Shown: positions 36,237-37,706 of the stretch, piece by piece
Numbering within the stretch: position 1 is the first letter of the stretch
Layout of the letters: each line of letters begins with the position of its first letter
From: an uncultured Paracoccaceae bacterium
GTDB lineage: Bacteria; Pseudomonadota; Alphaproteobacteria; Rhodobacterales; Rhodobacteraceae
Length of the DNA: 37,706 nucleotides
Direction: 5' to 3'
Assembly (NCBI GenBank): GCA_937995865.1
Contig: CALKJA010000031.1
Location: 1 to 37,706 of the forward strand
Translations under genes and position numbers: made by a program
Notes under the pieces: generated by a model
What the model was told of the DNA's origin: nothing
What the model saw: the letters and a program-made list of their open reading frames with translations, nothing else
The model's database searches: none

Positions 36237-37619
36237 ATGGAGATCACCTTCCGCCTTAATGGCGATGACATCACCCTGAGGGATCCATCCCCAACAACAA
36301 CTTTGCTGGATTGGCTGCGCGAGACCAAACACCTCACAGGCACTAAAGAAGGCTGCAACGAAGGCGATTGCGGCGCGTGCACGGTTATGGTCACAGATAC
36401 AGACGGCGCGCACGCACTCAACGCGTGTATTCTGTTCCTGCCCCAGCTCCACGGCAAAGCCGTGCGCAGCGTCGAAGGTATCGCCGAACCAGACGGCACA
36501 TTGCACCCAGTGCAACAAGCGATGGTCGATCACCACGGATCGCAATGCGGCTTCTGCACGCCGGGCTTCATTGTCTCTATGGCAACAGATCACCTCACCG
36601 GCTCAAAAGATCATGACACAACGCTGGCCGGAAACCTCTGCCGCTGCACCGGCTACGCGCCCATTCTGCGCGCGGCCAAGGCCGCTGAGGCCGCGCCGAT
36701 CCCTGCCCATATGCACGACCGCCCCCCTTCATCTTTCCAAAAAAACCTCGGGGGGGTGGGGGCGGGCCCCCACGCGTTGCCGCAAACAAGCGATGCGCTG
36801 GCGGAATGGGCTCTTGAACACCCGCAAGGCACGCTGGTGGCCGGAGCCACGGATGTCGGCCTGTGGGTCACCAAACATTTCGCAGAGCTTGGCCCGGTTG
36901 CCTTTCTCCACGCCTGCAAAGATCTGCAACAAATCGAAGAGACAGATACCCATATCCGCATCGGTGCCGCCGTCACAATCAGCAGAGTTATGGAAGCTTT
37001 GCCCTATGCCGCGCTTCACGAGATGTTTCGCCGTTATGGCTCTGCCCAAGTGCGCAATGCGGCAACGATCGGCGGCAATATTGCCAACGGATCGCCCATC
37101 GGGGATAGTCCGCCCCCTTTGATCGCCCTTGGCGCAAAACTGCATCTGCGCCGCGCTGAGATCCGCCGCACCATCGCGCTTGAAGACTTCTTTCTTGCCT
37201 ACAAGAAGCAAGACCGCGCGCCCGGTGAATTTGTCGAGGCGGTAACGATCCCTAAACGCCCAGACAGGCTGCACGTCTACAAGCTGTCTAAACGTTTCGA
37301 TCAAGATATCTCAGCCGTTTGCGGCGCGTTTTATATTCCTGTTGATGCTGCGGGACGTGTCACCGATCCGCGCATCGCATTTGGCGGCATGGCGGGCATC
37401 CCTCTTCGGGCCGCTGCAGTCGAAGCGACGCTTGCAGGCAAACCCTGGACGCTTGAAACCGTTGAGGCCGCCCTGCCCGCTTTTGCACTGGACTACCAAC
37501 CGATGTCAGACATGCGCGCCAGCGCAGAGTATCGTCTGAGTACGGCACAAAACATGCTTTTGAGGGCTTTTCACGCGGACACATCCGCGCCGGTGACCCT
37601 GCGGGAGGTCACGTCATGA
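36237..37619 (+). CDS. xdhA: Xanthine dehydrogenase small subunit (2Fe-2S and FAD)
   Basis: Electron-transfer subunit of the molybdenum enzyme that oxidises hypoxanthine and xanthine to urate. Residues 1-150 hold two 2Fe-2S clusters: Cys 40, 45, 48 and 64 ([16 protein letters not shown]) and Cys 104, 107, 135 and 137 ([15 protein letters not shown]). From about 195 the FAD domain follows, with [14 protein letters not shown] and [17 protein letters not shown], then the CO-dehydrogenase flavoprotein C-terminal domain. The linker at about 163-180 ([17 protein letters not shown]) is encoded by unusual homopolymer-rich DNA. The ATG at 36237 has no clear ribosome site. The stop overlaps xdhB as ATGA. 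Confidence 0.96.
   Translation: MEITFRLNGDDITLRDPSPTTTLLDWLRETKHLTGTKEGCNEGDCGACTVMVTDTDGAHALNACILFLPQLHGKAVRSVEGIAEPDGTLHPVQQAMVDHHGSQCGFCTPGFIVSMATDHLTGSKDHDTTLAGNLCRCTGYAPILRAAKAAEAAPIPAHMHDRPPSSFQKNLGGVGAGPHALPQTSDALAEWALEHPQGTLVAGATDVGLWVTKHFAELGPVAFLHACKDLQQIEETDTHIRIGAAVTISRVMEALPYAALHEMFRRYGSAQVRNAATIGGNIANGSPIGDSPPPLIALGAKLHLRRAEIRRTIALEDFFLAYKKQDRAPGEFVEAVTIPKRPDRLHVYKLSKRFDQDISAVCGAFYIPVDAAGRVTDPRIAFGGMAGIPLRAAAVEATLAGKPWTLETVEAALPAFALDYQPMSDMRASAEYRLSTAQNMLLRAFHADTSAPVTLREVTS
36739..36773. repeat. G/C-rich hairpin with A7 and G7 runs inside xdhA
   Basis: A7 (36739-36745), G7 (36750-36756) and G5 (36758-36762) lie in a row. A perfect 8-bp inverted repeat, GTGGGGGC/GCCCCCAC (36756-36763 and 36766-36773), follows with a 2-nt centre. 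It codes in frame for a Gly-rich linker. It resembles intergenic G-run hairpins I associate with Rhodobacteraceae, but I could not check this. Confidence 0.8.
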
Positions 37620-37706
37620 GCGTTGCCAAACCCCTGCCCCATGACGCCGCACATCTGCATGTGACCGGTGCTGCGCGGTATACGGATGACCTGCCCACAC
37701 CAAGTG
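37616..37706 (+). CDS. xdhB: Xanthine dehydrogenase large (molybdopterin) subunit, 5' end only
   Basis: About 30 codons before the right edge. The reading [25 protein letters not shown] contains the conserved N-terminal pattern H-x-x-V-(T/S)-G-x-A-x-Y-x-D-D of XdhB. The ATG overlaps the xdhA stop (ATGA), as in other xdhAB operons. The catalytic molybdenum domains lie outside the window. Confidence 0.93.
   Translation, partial: MSVAKPLPHDAAHLHVTGAARYTDDLPTPS

Overview
The window is a stretch of chromosome from an alphaproteobacterium of the Rhodobacterales, most likely the Roseobacter group. The evidence is the split atpHAGD(C) operon without the F0 genes, DUF1489 and DUF2125 proteins, a Hint-domain protein, a B12-dependent class II ribonucleotide reductase, the short HisG with its HisZ partner, and the gene order hisC-tyrA-extensin next to rpsD. 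GC content is moderate to high and genes are packed tightly, with many 1-4 nt start/stop overlaps and frequent GTG and TTG starts. I see no tRNA, rRNA, insertion sequence or CRISPR array.

Layout. 1-4309 (minus): F1 ATP synthase genes atpH-atpA-atpG-atpD, with atpD cut by the left edge. 4797-6383 (plus): an unrecognised acidic protein with a hydrophobic N-terminus and two internal repeats. 6406-7188 (minus): a methyltransferase. 7475-10821 (plus): clpA coupled to an M23 peptidase. 10993-14568 (minus): a MotA/TolQ-type channel and an OmpA-domain partner carrying an exceptionally long coiled coil. 14629-15249 (minus): chaC. 15298-16296 (plus): a DUF2125 protein. 16293-19045 (minus): hisC-tyrA-extensin. 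19171-19791 (minus): rpsD, with a strong terminator at 19119-19142.

An accessory-looking segment follows at about 20200-23553. It holds a two-repeat protein of unknown function whose likely original start is cut off by a TGA, a Hint-domain protein, and the remains of an acyl-CoA synthetase gene with at least three lesions. Then come nrdJ (minus) with palindromic candidate NrdR sites upstream, a DUF1489 gene (plus), and the operon hisS-hisZ-hisG-membrane protein (minus). After these are slyX (plus), dnaE followed by a lipoprotein gene (both minus), and an ArsR-type regulator coupled to an SRPBCC/AHSA1 protein (plus). The right end holds xdhA and the first codons of xdhB (plus).

Most genes are housekeeping: ATP synthesis, proteolysis, histidine/tyrosine synthesis and histidyl-tRNA charging, DNA precursor synthesis and replication, and purine catabolism. 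The items most worth a second look are the extended stator-like pair, the two-repeat gene with an early TGA, the G/C-rich hairpin with homopolymer runs inside xdhA, the tandem duplication over the arsR start, and the repeated short motif in the lipoprotein linker. I found no complete, clearly new multigene system. The stator-like pair is the closest candidate.
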